Assembly (NCBI RefSeq): GCF_013778455.1
Contig: NZ_JACEHE010000040.1
Coordinates: 1-55,419 of the forward strand
Direction of reading: 5' to 3'
Origin: Streptomyces himalayensis subsp. himalayensis
Lineage (GTDB): Bacteria > Actinomycetota > Actinomycetes > Streptomycetales > Streptomycetaceae
DNA: 55,419 bases
The position numbers and the translations under genes are program-made. The notes below the pieces were generated by a model. It was not told where the DNA came from. It searched no databases and worked only from the letters and a program-made list of their open reading frames with translations. Positions 23,334 through 31,834 of the stretch are shown one piece after another. Position 1 is the first letter of the stretch; the number at the start of each line of letters is the position of its first letter.

Positions 23334-24131
23334 TCACGCCGCCCTGGCCCGGAAGACGGGCAGGTACCCGAGGGCCTGGCCGTTCTTGTTGGGGTGGTAG
23401 GAGTTGCCGACGGGGACGGTCAGGCTGTGGAGCCATTCGGCACCCGAGCAGATCTCGTGGCCTGTGAAGGTGGTCCGGACGTCGCCGAAGGTGAAGCCGT
23501 ATGCCGCGGCACGGGCCGAGATCACGGAGTTCAGCTGGTCCGACGCGGCGTTCAGGGCCGCGCGCTCACTCTCGCGCAGACCGACGATGCACGTGCCGTT
23601 GAGCATGTAGAGGCGCGGGTAACCCATCACGACGACACGGGCGTTGGGCGCCCTGCTCTTGATGGTCGCGTACAGGGTGTTGAGCCTGCCGGGCAGAAGG
23701 CTGGACATCTGGCTCCGGGCGGTCGCGACGGCCGACAGGCAGCTCTCCTCGTTCTCGAGGATGCAGGTGGTCATGACATCGGCGAAGCCCACGTCGTTGC
23801 CCCCGGCGCTGACGCTGATCAGACCGGTGGCGGCGCTCAGCGGTGAGAGCTGCCCGCTGATCACGGTCGTGGTGGTGGCTCCGGAACACGCGGTGAAGGA
23901 GAAGGACGAGGGGCTGTTGGCCGCGGCCCACAGCGACGGATACGAGTTGGCGCTGCGCTTGCAGTCACCACTGTCGCCGTAGTCACCGGCTCCGGTTCCG
24001 GACGAATAGCTGTCGCCCAGCGCGACATACGCGGGAGCGGCGGCTGCGGCCTGCTGAGCACTCATCAGAACCCCGGTGAGTGCGAGGAGCAGAGTCGCGA
24101 CGACGGACGCCGGTCTGCGGAACAGCTTCAT
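23334..24131 (-). CDS. Secreted SGNH/GDSL lipase/esterase
   Basis: A 265-residue secreted hydrolase of the Streptomyces GDSL lipase type. A basic n-region (MKLFRRPAS), hydrophobic core and alanine-rich cleavage region make a signal peptide of about 32 residues. The catalytic serine is S41 in GDSYSSG, the oxyanion residues lie in GGND, and the histidine is near residue 246 in SYHPNKNG. Six cysteines match the three disulphides of S. coelicolor and S. rimosus lipases. The ATG at 24129-24131 has AGGAG just upstream. It is a monocistronic gene with a palindrome in its leader. Confidence 0.92.
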   Translation of the reverse strand: MKLFRRPASVVATLLLALTGVLMSAQQAAAAAPAYVALGDSYSSGTGAGDYGDSGDCKRSANSYPSLWAAANSPSSFSFTACSGATTTTVISGQLSPLSAATGLISVSAGGNDVGFADVMTTCILENEESCLSAVATARSQMSSLLPGRLNTLYATIKSRAPNARVVVMGYPRLYMLNGTCIVGLRESERAALNAASDQLNSVISARAAAYGFTFGDVRTTFTGHEICSGAEWLHSLTVPVGNSYHPNKNGQALGYLPVFRARAA

Positions 24132-24162
24132 GAAGGCTCCTGAAGTCAGTTGGAACGCTCGT

Positions 24163-24181
24163 TTCTGAATCCCTTTCAGAA
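24163..24181. promoter_or_regulatory. Palindrome in the lipase leader region
   Basis: A perfect TTCTGAA-N5-TTCAGAA inverted repeat 31 bp upstream of the lipase ATG. It could be an operator or a 5' leader hairpin. The rest of the 390-bp gap (24132-24521) is less GC-rich than its surroundings and holds promoters for the lipase and the EACC1 gene; no other gene is seen. Confidence 0.5.
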
Positions 24182-24521
24182 GCCCGGGCGGCCTGAGGTT
24201 CGGTGCCGCACGGGCCGACTTGCGTGAGACGACAGGTTCATGACAAACATGCGATGCTAGAAAATCTGTCATCGCGTCATGCCGTGCTGGACCGTACTGC
24301 AGCAGATCAGGCCGCGTCTACGCGCATGGACAAAGTCAGTTGCACACATTGCTGTCGATGCGAAGTCACCTTGCGATCGCGAACGTGCGATGAGGCGGGC
24401 GAGGGCTGAACGGGACGCCGGAGCGGTGTGCACGCGAACAACAGGTCTGCATCGGCTCACGCAGGCCGCCTGACTCGCTATACGATCAGCCGACGACGGT
24501 GAACTGCGGTGCCAGGGAGGC

Positions 24522-24971
24522 ATGGTGTACGAGCTGGTGCTCCGGGTCGAGGCCGGACCCGCCGCGTCCGACGAACAGGTGGAGCGCCAAGTACGGAGTC
24601 TTTACAAGGACTTGCGGGCGCTCGGCCTGTTCCACGTGGAGCGCAAGCAGGCTCCCGCCCCGGCCGGCTCGATGGCTTCCGCCGGATACGAAATCGGCGC
24701 CCTCGTCCTCGGCGGCGCCTTCTCGGCGGCGAGCCTGAAGGCCCTGAGCAACGTACTGGTGGCCTACATCCAGCGCTCCAAGGACCGCTCTGTGGAGTGG
24801 GAGTTCGACGGCAACAAGGGCACGTTCCAGGCGCTGTCCGCAAAGGACCAGAACAAGCTGGTGGAGGTCGTGGCGGCGAGGATCGCCGCGGGACCGGGCG
24901 CGGACGGCGGCAGCGGGGAGCCGGGAGGCAGCGATGGCGGGACGCCGGATCGCGCTGCTGGTCGCGACTGA
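24522..24971 (+). CDS. EACC1-type effector-associated constant component
   Basis: A 149-residue protein. The N-terminal strand-helix part (YELVLRVEAGP, then a helix with VRSLYKDLRALG) leads to a small-residue hydrophobic helix (residues about 57-82, IGALVLGGAFSAASLKALSNVLVAYI). A beta/helix tail follows (VEWEFDGNKGTFQALSAKDQNKLVEVV). I recognise this pattern as the EACC1 family, which accompanies caspase-like and other effectors in actinobacterial conflict systems. The last 38 bases overlap the caspase gene. ATG 24522 is very near AGGGAGG (24514-24520); GTG 24525 may be the true start. It probably membrane-tethers or regulates the caspase partner; this is inference. Confidence 0.78.
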   Translation: MVYELVLRVEAGPAASDEQVERQVRSLYKDLRALGLFHVERKQAPAPAGSMASAGYEIGALVLGGAFSAASLKALSNVLVAYIQRSKDRSVEWEFDGNKGTFQALSAKDQNKLVEVVAARIAAGPGADGGSGEPGGSDGGTPDRAAGRD

Positions 24972-27900
24972 CGGATACGTCGACCCGGGTCTCAACCAGC
25001 TCCGCTCGCCCGCACGCGGCGCCGAGGAACTCGAAGTCCTGTTGAAGGACGAGGCGGTGGGCCGCTTCGATTTCGTCCGTACGCTCACCAACCGGCCGAA
25101 GGAGGAGATCGAGCGGGAGATCGAGGCACTGCTCAGCAATCGCGCGCCCGACGACCTCGTCCTGCTCTACCTCGCCTGCCACGGCATCCGGAACGACACC
25201 GACCGGTTGTTCTTCGCGACCATCGGCACGGACCTCGGCCGCCCCCACACCACCGCCGTCCGCGCCGACCTCGTCCATCAGCTCCTGGACGAGTGCGAGG
25301 CCCGCACCAAGATCGTGCTCCTCGACTGCTGCTACAGCGGCCTGTTCCACCGCGGCACCCCCATGTCCCCGGCCCCGGTCGATGTGGAGGCGGCGCTGGT
25401 GGGCCGCGGCACCTTCGTGATCACCGCGTCCACAGCACTCGAATACGCGTATGACGGCGACCAGCTCACGCTGGACAACTCCCGGCCCATGTCACGCTTC
25501 ACCGCGGCGGTCAACGAGGGGCTCAGCACGGGGCTCGCCGATCTCGACCGCGACGGTGTGATCACACCCGACGAGCTGTACACGTACGTGCACGACGCCG
25601 TCATCAACCAGAGCGGTCCGGATCAGACACCCACCAAGTCCGGCCAGTGTGAGGGGCATGTCCCCCTCGCGTACGCGGCGCGCACTGACCCGTTCGCCGG
25701 CTCGTCCTCCCGGGCGGCACGGACGGACGAGCTGGTGCTGGGGACACTGCTCCCGCCCCCGGTCGACACCCCGGACCGGGGATTCATCTGCGACTCGTGG
25801 GAGGGCGCCTCCCGGCTGCTGGTGCCGATCGGCCGGGCGCCGGCGGGCTCCGGCGGCGAGCCCATGTGTCTGGACCTCTCCAGCCGGGAGGGGAACGCGG
25901 CGATCGTCGGCAAGCTGGGCAGCGGCAAGACGACACTGCTGCGTGTCCTCGTGATGTCGCTGGCGCTGACCCACACACCGAACGAGGCGGAGTTCTACCT
26001 GCTGGAAGGAGCCGTCAACAGGCTCGGTGTGCTGCGGTCGATGCCCCATGTCAGGAAGGTCGCCGCGACCCATGAGCACGAGGCGGTCACGGAGGTCCTC
26101 GACGCGGTGAGGGAGGCCGTGGCCGCCCGGCGGGCCCTGTTCCAGGAGCTGGACATCGACTCCGTCGAGGAGTTCCGCGAGCTGCGCGCTGCGGGACGGC
26201 TGCCGCGCGACTGCGGCAGCGACGTCTTCCTCGTGATCGACGGCTGGCTCGACTTCGACTGGGAGATACCCGACTTCGCCAAGGAGGTCCACCGGCTCGC
26301 CAACTCGGGCCTGAACTACGGCGTCCACCTCTTCGTCTCCGCTCGCCGGTGGAGCGACTTCGGTACGAATCTCCTCGGGCTGCTCGGGACCCGTGTCGAA
26401 CTCGCCCTGGACGACCCGGCGGAGTCCCAGATCGATGCCACGCTCTCGGCGAGCGTCGGCGTCGGCTGGGCCCTGTCGCGCCGCCGGCGCTTCCGTGTGG
26501 CCGTGCCCCACCTGGAGGAGGTCGCCACGTCCGCGGAGGCCAGGAGGGCCCTGGCCGACACGACAGAGCGGATGCGCGAACTCTGGCTCGGCGTGCAGCC
26601 GGACACGGCGCCGCCCCAGCCACGCACCGACATTCCGTTCACGGAACTGTTCGGCATCGGCGACGCCGAGCAGTTCGACGTGACCCGTTCCTGGCCGCAG
26701 CGCCCACCGCAGGAGCGGCTGCGGGTGCCGGTCGGGACCGGCGAGGACGGCCGCCCCGTCTTCCTCGACCTCAAAGAGGCGGCGCACGGCGGCATGGGAC
26801 CGCACGGCCTGTGCATCGGCGCCACCGGCTCCGGCAAGTCGGAACTGCTGCGCACCGTGATCCTCGGCCTCGCCGCCACGCACTCGTCCGAAACGCTGAA
26901 CTTCGTCCTGGCCGACTTCAAGGGCGGTGCCACCTTCGCCGGCATGTCGCACCTGCCGCACGTCTCGGCGGTCATCACCAATCTCGCCGACGACCTGACG
27001 CTCGTGGACCGCATGAGGGACGCGCTCACCGGCGAACTCACGCGCCGCCAGGAGGTGCTCCGCGCGGCGGGCAACTACCCCAACGTCACCCAGTACGAAG
27101 CGGCCCGGGCGGACGGCGCCCCGCTGGATCCCCTGCCCTCGCTGCTCGTCGTGATCGACGAGTTCTCCGAACTCCTGGTCGCACGGCCGGAGTTCATGGA
27201 CATCTTCGTCCAGATCGGTCGGGTCGGCCGCTCGCTCGGCGTGCATCTGCTGCTGGCCTCGCAGCGTCTTGAGGAAGGCAGGCTGCGGGGCCTGGACACT
27301 TACCTGTCGTACCGGATCGGCCTGCGGACCTTCTCCGCCAGCGAGTCCCGGACGACGATCGGCGTACCGGACGCCTACCATCTGCCCCCCGTTCCCGGCA
27401 CCGGCTATCTCAAGCACGGCACCGGCGAACTGACCCGCTTCCGGGCCGCGTACGTGTCAGCTCCCCACACCCCTCAGCAGGAACCGTCCGCCACCGACGA
27501 CTACGTCTTCGGAGACGTCTTCGCGGAGAGCCTGCTTGACGTGCTGGTCCGCCGGATGGAGGGCCAGGGGCCGCACGCGCACCAGGTGTGGCTGCCTCCG
27601 CTGGACGTCCCGGCCGCCCTCGGCGACCTGCTGCCGGAGCTGGCGGCCACCTCGGAGCGCGGGCTGCACCCTCCGGCGTACGAGGGGCTGGGCCGGCTCA
27701 TCGTGCCGGCCGGACTCGTGGACCGGCCCTTCCAGCAGCGCCGCGATCCGATGTGGCTCGACTTCTCGGGACCGGCCGGGCACGGCCTGGTCGTCGGCGG
27801 ACCCCAGACGGGCAAGTCGACGCTGCTGCGTACGGTCGTCTGCGCGCTCGCGCTCACCCATACACCGTCCGAAGCGCAGTTCTACTGCCTCGACTTCGGC

Positions 27901-29271
27901 GGCGGGAGCCTGCGGACGCTCCAGGATCTGCCGCATGCGGGCGGTGTGGCCTCTCGGCTCGAACCGGAGCACGTGCGCCGTGCGGTCGCGGAGGTCGCCG
28001 GCGTGCTCGCCGCGCGGGAGGAGTTCTTCCGGGCCAACGGGATCGACTCCATGGCCGCGTACCGCCAAGGTCGCGCGGCCGGGAAGTGGCCGGACCAGAC
28101 ATGGGGCGACGTCTTCCTGGTCATCGACGACTGGTCGAGCTTCAGGCAGGACTACGAGCAGCTGGAGGGGACCGTCGCCGACATCGCGGCACGCGGCCTC
28201 GGATACGGCGTCCACCTGCTGCTCACGGCCACCCGCTACGCCCATGTCCGTCCGGCGCTGCGTGAGTACTTCGGCACCCGGGTCGAGCTGCGCCTCGGCG
28301 ACCCGGCGGACTCGGAGATCTCACGACGGGAGGCGGTGAACGTCCCGGTCGGCGCCCCGGGCCGCGGTCTGACCCCCGACAAGCACCACTTCCTGGCCGC
28401 CGTGCCGCGGCTCGGCGACGGTCCGGACGCCCCGGCCGGACTGGCAGAGGCCACCGCCGACCTCGTCGATGCGATCCGGTCCCGGTGGACAGGACCGACC
28501 GCCCCGCCCGTACGCGTCCTGCCCGCGCTGCTGCCGGTGGACGCGCTTCCCCGGGAGTCGGGCGGCTCCAAGGGCGAACTCCTCCTGGGGCTGGACGAGA
28601 GCACCCTGCTGCCCTTCGGTGTCGACTTCCAGACCGACCCGTTTCTGGTCGCCATCGGGGAGAGCGAGTCCGGCAAGTCGTCACTGCTACGGCTGCTCGC
28701 CCAGAGGATCAGCGAGCGGTACACGCCGCAGGAGGCGCAGCTGGTGGTCATCGACTACCGGCGTTCGCTGCTGGGGGACCTGCCACCCCACTACGTGGCG
28801 GAGTACATCCCGAGCGGCATGCAACTGCAGCCTCACATCGACGCCCTGGCCGACCTCATGGCCAGACGGATGCCGCCGCCGGACGTCACCGCGGAGCAAC
28901 TGCGCCACCGCAGCTGGTACACGGGCGCCGACATCTTCCTCCTCGTGGACGACTACGACCTCGTCGCGACGGCCTCGGGCAACCCCCTCCACCGTCTCCT
29001 GGACTACCTGCCGTTCGCACGGGACACCGGGATGCGCATCGTGCTGTGCCGCACTTCGGCCGGGGCGGGCCGTGCCATGTACGAACCGTTCATGCAGTCC
29101 CTGCGGGAGCAGGGCGCGCACGGGCTCACGCTCTCCGGCGACAAGTCCGAAGGGCAGCTGATCGGTTCGGTGGTCCCGTTCCGCCGGCAGCCCGGCCGCG
29201 CCACGCTCACCGGCCGGCGCACCGGGGTCCGGCAGGTCCAGCTGGCCTACCAGCCGCCCCACGCCGAGTGA
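24934..29271 (+). CDS. Caspase-like protease fused to four FtsK/EccC-type ATPase modules
   Basis: A 1445-residue protein. Residues 1-245 form a caspase-fold peptidase with the catalytic histidine H83 (LACHG) and cysteine C133 (LDCCYSG). A canonical EF-hand loop (DLDRDGVITPDE, 203-214) is also present. Four RecA/FtsK-like modules follow, with P-loop lysines K332, K635, K961 and K1248. Walker B endings are DG (436), DE (742-743), DD (1065-1066) and DD (1339-1340), so only module 2 looks catalytic. The ATPase part resembles EccC of type VII secretion, but there are no membrane helices and the caspase occupies the N-terminus. ATG 24934 has GGGAGG with a 5-bp spacer and overlaps the EACC1 gene, implying coupled translation. 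It is probably a regulated death or immunity protease rather than a secretion motor; this is inference. Confidence 0.88.
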   Translation: MAGRRIALLVATDGYVDPGLNQLRSPARGAEELEVLLKDEAVGRFDFVRTLTNRPKEEIEREIEALLSNRAPDDLVLLYLACHGIRNDTDRLFFATIGTDLGRPHTTAVRADLVHQLLDECEARTKIVLLDCCYSGLFHRGTPMSPAPVDVEAALVGRGTFVITASTALEYAYDGDQLTLDNSRPMSRFTAAVNEGLSTGLADLDRDGVITPDELYTYVHDAVINQSGPDQTPTKSGQCEGHVPLAYAARTDPFAGSSSRAARTDELVLGTLLPPPVDTPDRGFICDSWEGASRLLVPIGRAPAGSGGEPMCLDLSSREGNAAIVGKLGSGKTTLLRVLVMSLALTHTPNEAEFYLLEGAVNRLGVLRSMPHVRKVAATHEHEAVTEVLDAVREAVAARRALFQELDIDSVEEFRELRAAGRLPRDCGSDVFLVIDGWLDFDWEIPDFAKEVHRLANSGLNYGVHLFVSARRWSDFGTNLLGLLGTRVELALDDPAESQIDATLSASVGVGWALSRRRRFRVAVPHLEEVATSAEARRALADTTERMRELWLGVQPDTAPPQPRTDIPFTELFGIGDAEQFDVTRSWPQRPPQERLRVPVGTGEDGRPVFLDLKEAAHGGMGPHGLCIGATGSGKSELLRTVILGLAATHSSETLNFVLADFKGGATFAGMSHLPHVSAVITNLADDLTLVDRMRDALTGELTRRQEVLRAAGNYPNVTQYEAARADGAPLDPLPSLLVVIDEFSELLVARPEFMDIFVQIGRVGRSLGVHLLLASQRLEEGRLRGLDTYLSYRIGLRTFSASESRTTIGVPDAYHLPPVPGTGYLKHGTGELTRFRAAYVSAPHTPQQEPSATDDYVFGDVFAESLLDVLVRRMEGQGPHAHQVWLPPLDVPAALGDLLPELAATSERGLHPPAYEGLGRLIVPAGLVDRPFQQRRDPMWLDFSGPAGHGLVVGGPQTGKSTLLRTVVCALALTHTPSEAQFYCLDFGGGSLRTLQDLPHAGGVASRLEPEHVRRAVAEVAGVLAAREEFFRANGIDSMAAYRQGRAAGKWPDQTWGDVFLVIDDWSSFRQDYEQLEGTVADIAARGLGYGVHLLLTATRYAHVRPALREYFGTRVELRLGDPADSEISRREAVNVPVGAPGRGLTPDKHHFLAAVPRLGDGPDAPAGLAEATADLVDAIRSRWTGPTAPPVRVLPALLPVDALPRESGGSKGELLLGLDESTLLPFGVDFQTDPFLVAIGESESGKSSLLRLLAQRISERYTPQEAQLVVIDYRRSLLGDLPPHYVAEYIPSGMQLQPHIDALADLMARRMPPPDVTAEQLRHRSWYTGADIFLLVDDYDLVATASGNPLHRLLDYLPFARDTGMRIVLCRTSAGAGRAMYEPFMQSLREQGAHGLTLSGDKSEGQLIGSVVPFRRQPGRATLTGRRTGVRQVQLAYQPPHAE

Positions 29272-29299
29272 CCGGGAGAGGCCGAGACTCTCCTCCCCC

Positions 29300-29340
29300 G
29301 CGACGGATCCGCGCCTTCTCGCCGTAGAGCAGATGACGGA
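29300..29340 (+). promoter_or_regulatory. Conserved 41-bp promoter-like element, copy A
   Basis: GCGACGGA, 14 variable bases, then CCGTAGAGCAGATGNCGGA. The same architecture and spacing recur at 31835-31875 upstream of the mce operon. It lies 57 bp before the lytic transglycosylase ATG. The two blocks sit like -35/-10 elements (CGTA-type -10) of an ECF sigma promoter, and an ECF sigma gene lies between the two copies. Confidence 0.65.
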
Positions 29341-29397
29341 AGCCGTGCCGTCTCTCATCTGCGGTGCGGCGACGCGACAGGGAGGGGCTGCTGCGCC

Positions 29398-30513
29398 ATG
29401 GCAGGACGTACGCGAAGAGGAACCGGAAGAGGAGTCAGGGGCACGGCGATTGCGGCGGCGGCCATGGCCGCGCTCACCGCGTCCCAGGCGCCGGGAGCGG
29501 TGGCACGGGCATCGGCGCCGGCCCCCGAGAGCGCCACAGAACGCGGGCCGAGCATCTCCGGAGACACGCCGTTCCGCGCCGAGCTCCCGCCGCTGCGGGT
29601 GCGGGACGGGTCGGGAACGTTGTCGGCAGAGGCCTCGTCGGCGGGGGACTCCGCCGCGGTCGGCGGCGCGCTGCCGGCCACCGTGTTCGCCGCCTACCGG
29701 CATGCGGAGTCCGAGCTGGCGCGCAGCGCGCCCGGTTGCAGTCTGCGGTGGCACCTACTCGCCGCCATCGGCCAGGTGGAGTCCGGGCAGGCGCGCGGCG
29801 GCCGCGTGACCGCGGACGGCACGACTCTGGCGCCGATCCTCGGGCCGCGTCTTGACGGCAACGGGTTCGCCCTCATCCGGGACAGCGACGGCGGTGCGTA
29901 CGACGGGGACACGGTGTACGACCGGGCCGTCGGGCCGATGCAGTTCATCCCGTCGACCTGGGCGTCCTGGGGCGCGGACGGCAACGGCGACGGACGCGCC
30001 GACCCGCACAACATCTTTGACGCGGCACTCGCAGCCGGGCGCTATCTGTGCGCGGGCGGGCGCGATCTCTCCGGCCCGGCGGACCTGGACCGGGCGATCC
30101 TCGGCTACAACCACTCGCGGGCCTATCTGCGTACGGTCAGGGCCTGGCTCGCGTACTTCCTCGACGGGCACCGGGTGGTGCCGGACAAACCCGGTACGTC
30201 CGATGCGAGCCCGAAGAAGAAGCCTTCGGAGACGGCGCGGCCCGAGACTTCACCCGCGCCCTCGCGGCAGGAGCCCCGCCCCGGCGGCTCATCCGGTGCG
30301 CCGTCCTCCCCGGCCCCCACGCCCTCCTCGCCGTCACCGTCACCCTCGAAGACCCGCCCGGCGGAGGAGACGCGGGAGCCCGTACTTCCCCTTCCGGATC
30401 CCACCGTGGACCTGCCCGGTGACGGGGTGCTGACGGACGCCGAGCCGCTGGCCAGCAACGGTAAGGACTCGATGAGCGCCTCCCCCTCCACAACACCGGA
30501 TACCGGGCGGTAA
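29398..30513 (+). CDS. Secreted lytic transglycosylase (MltB/SLT_2-like)
   Basis: A 371-residue exported murein hydrolase. A basic N-terminus and alanine-rich hydrophobic stretch (about residues 14-40) act as signal or anchor. The catalytic domain at about 95-260 has the glutamate in AIGQVESGQ, then GPMQFIPSTWASWG and ILGYNHS, the lytic-transglycosylase pattern. The last 100 residues are proline/serine-rich, a likely wall-spanning tail. It would cleave glycan strands. Its upstream element is shared with the mce operon, so it may open the wall for Mce assembly. The ATG follows GGGAGGGGCTGCTGCGCC. Confidence 0.88.
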   Translation: MAGRTRRGTGRGVRGTAIAAAAMAALTASQAPGAVARASAPAPESATERGPSISGDTPFRAELPPLRVRDGSGTLSAEASSAGDSAAVGGALPATVFAAYRHAESELARSAPGCSLRWHLLAAIGQVESGQARGGRVTADGTTLAPILGPRLDGNGFALIRDSDGGAYDGDTVYDRAVGPMQFIPSTWASWGADGNGDGRADPHNIFDAALAAGRYLCAGGRDLSGPADLDRAILGYNHSRAYLRTVRAWLAYFLDGHRVVPDKPGTSDASPKKKPSETARPETSPAPSRQEPRPGGSSGAPSSPAPTPSSPSPSPSKTRPAEETREPVLPLPDPTVDLPGDGVLTDAEPLASNGKDSMSASPSTTPDTGR

Positions 30514-30573
30514 TGTCGCGACCCGCCGGGCAAGCACGGGACGACCGGCGGGTGAGCGCGAAGGGGCCCTCTC

Positions 30574-31689
30574 ATGACGACGGACATGCATCCAGCTCAT
30601 GCGGACGGAGCGGATGAAGAGCCGGACGGTGAGCGGGACCGCTGGCAGCGCATGTGGAGCCACCGCGAGCAGCTGCTCAAGGTGGCCCGCCGTCGGTCGT
30701 TGAGCCCGGAGGACGCCGAGGACGCGGTGCACGAGGCGATGCTGCGCGCCGCTGAGCGGCCGGACCTCGACGACGAGCGGCTCGGTGCCTGGCTGACGAC
30801 CGTGACGATGCGGCTGTGCATCGACCGCCACCGTCAGGTCAACCGTGAGGCCGAGGTGCGCACCAGCCCCACGCTGGTGACGCCCGGACCTGTGCCCGTC
30901 GAGGAGGCGGTGTGCGACCGGGCCGAGGCGCGGTGGCTGGCCGTACGCAGCAATGAGCTGCCCGCGCGCCAGGCGGAGGCGATCTGGCTGAAGTCCGAGG
31001 AGCTGGACGTCGGGCAGGTCGCCGTCAAGATGGGGCTGAGCTACCGGACGGTCGAGTCGCTGCTCGCCAGGGCCCGGCGGACGCTGCGCAACTCGCTGGC
31101 GGCCACGCTGGGTGTCGTCCTGTTCCTGGTCGGACGCGGCCGGCCGCGGGCGGGCGGTCACGTGCAGGTGGTCGCTGCGGCCTCGACGGCGGCGACCCTG
31201 GCGGTGGCGGGCTTCGTGCTGCCGTACGCACATCACGGGGACGGGCACGGCACGGCACCGCGGCCATCCGTCTCGGACACCGCGCAGACCACGGAGGTGT
31301 CGGGGACGGGTGCGGACGGGCGTACGCCGGCCCCCGCACGCGACCTGCCGGGGACGCAGGCGGTGGGTGGCACGGAAGGCGCGGGATCGGCCGGCGACGA
31401 GTCACTGCTGCCGCTGCCCGTGCCGGAGGTCTCCTTGTCAGGAGTCCCGGCTGTCTCCGTGGAGCCGTTGCCGACGCTGTCCGCCCCTGACCTGACGGAG
31501 GTGGCCCAGGTCCCGTCCGTGCCCGAGGTGCCGCAGGTGCCCGGCGTTCCCGACGCGACCGAGGTGCCCTCCGTGCCGGAGGTGGAGGTCCCGGACGCGA
31601 CGGTCACCCCGAATGCCTCCGCGCTGGTGGACGCCACGGGTACGCAGAACGCGCCCGCCGACGACCTGCCCGGCGGTCTCCCTCGCTGA
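30574..31689 (+). CDS. ECF-type sigma factor with C-terminal transmembrane and extracytoplasmic tail
   Basis: A 371-residue protein. Region sigma-2 (about 33-90) and sigma-4 (about 125-173, ending RTVESLLARARRTLRN) are complete. Unlike ordinary ECF sigmas of about 180 residues it continues with two hydrophobic stretches (about 175-187 and 198-218). A long Val/Pro/Glu-rich tail follows with repeats like VPSVPEVPQVPGVP. That suggests membrane attachment with the tail outside, and no separate anti-sigma gene is visible. The family is known, but its regulation here (release by proteolysis or tail sensing) is inference. It lies between two copies of a promoter-like element and probably controls the transglycosylase and mce genes. 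Confidence 0.85.
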   Translation: MTTDMHPAHADGADEEPDGERDRWQRMWSHREQLLKVARRRSLSPEDAEDAVHEAMLRAAERPDLDDERLGAWLTTVTMRLCIDRHRQVNREAEVRTSPTLVTPGPVPVEEAVCDRAEARWLAVRSNELPARQAEAIWLKSEELDVGQVAVKMGLSYRTVESLLARARRTLRNSLAATLGVVLFLVGRGRPRAGGHVQVVAAASTAATLAVAGFVLPYAHHGDGHGTAPRPSVSDTAQTTEVSGTGADGRTPAPARDLPGTQAVGGTEGAGSAGDESLLPLPVPEVSLSGVPAVSVEPLPTLSAPDLTEVAQVPSVPEVPQVPGVPDATEVPSVPEVEVPDATVTPNASALVDATGTQNAPADDLPGGLPR

Positions 31690-31814
31690 CCCGGCCCGCC
31701 TGATCCGGCCCGCCTGATCCAGCCCCGCCTGATCCGGCCCTCCTGATCCGGCCCTCCTGATCCGGCCCGCCTGATCCTGCCCGCCTGATCCAGCCCCGCC
31801 TGATCCGGCCTCGC
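31686..31814. repeat. Tandem repeat of nine 14-15-bp units
   Basis: Nine head-to-tail units of consensus CTGATCCGGCCCGC begin at the sigma-factor stop codon and end just before the mce promoter element. Units vary at one or two positions and by one base in length. There are no unique spacers, so it is not CRISPR. A minus-strand open frame of Gly/Ser/Gln repeats here is only a by-product of the repeat. Confidence 0.9.
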
Positions 31815-31834
31815 GAAAAAATTCGGTCACCGGA

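Noticed and set aside
25492..27417. A long minus-strand frame under the caspase-ATPase gene
   Set aside because: Low-complexity Arg/Asp/Gly composition with no motifs; it is the antisense of a well-supported gene.
24934..29271. True type VII secretion EccC
   Set aside because: There are no N-terminal membrane helices, no esx, eccB, eccD, eccE or mycosin genes, and a caspase replaces the usual N-terminal region.
31686..31814. CRISPR array
   Set aside because: Units are directly adjacent without unique spacers and no cas genes are nearby.
31438..31830. Minus-strand Gly/Ser/Gln repeat protein
   Set aside because: Produced by the 14-15-bp tandem DNA repeat; no ribosome site or domain.
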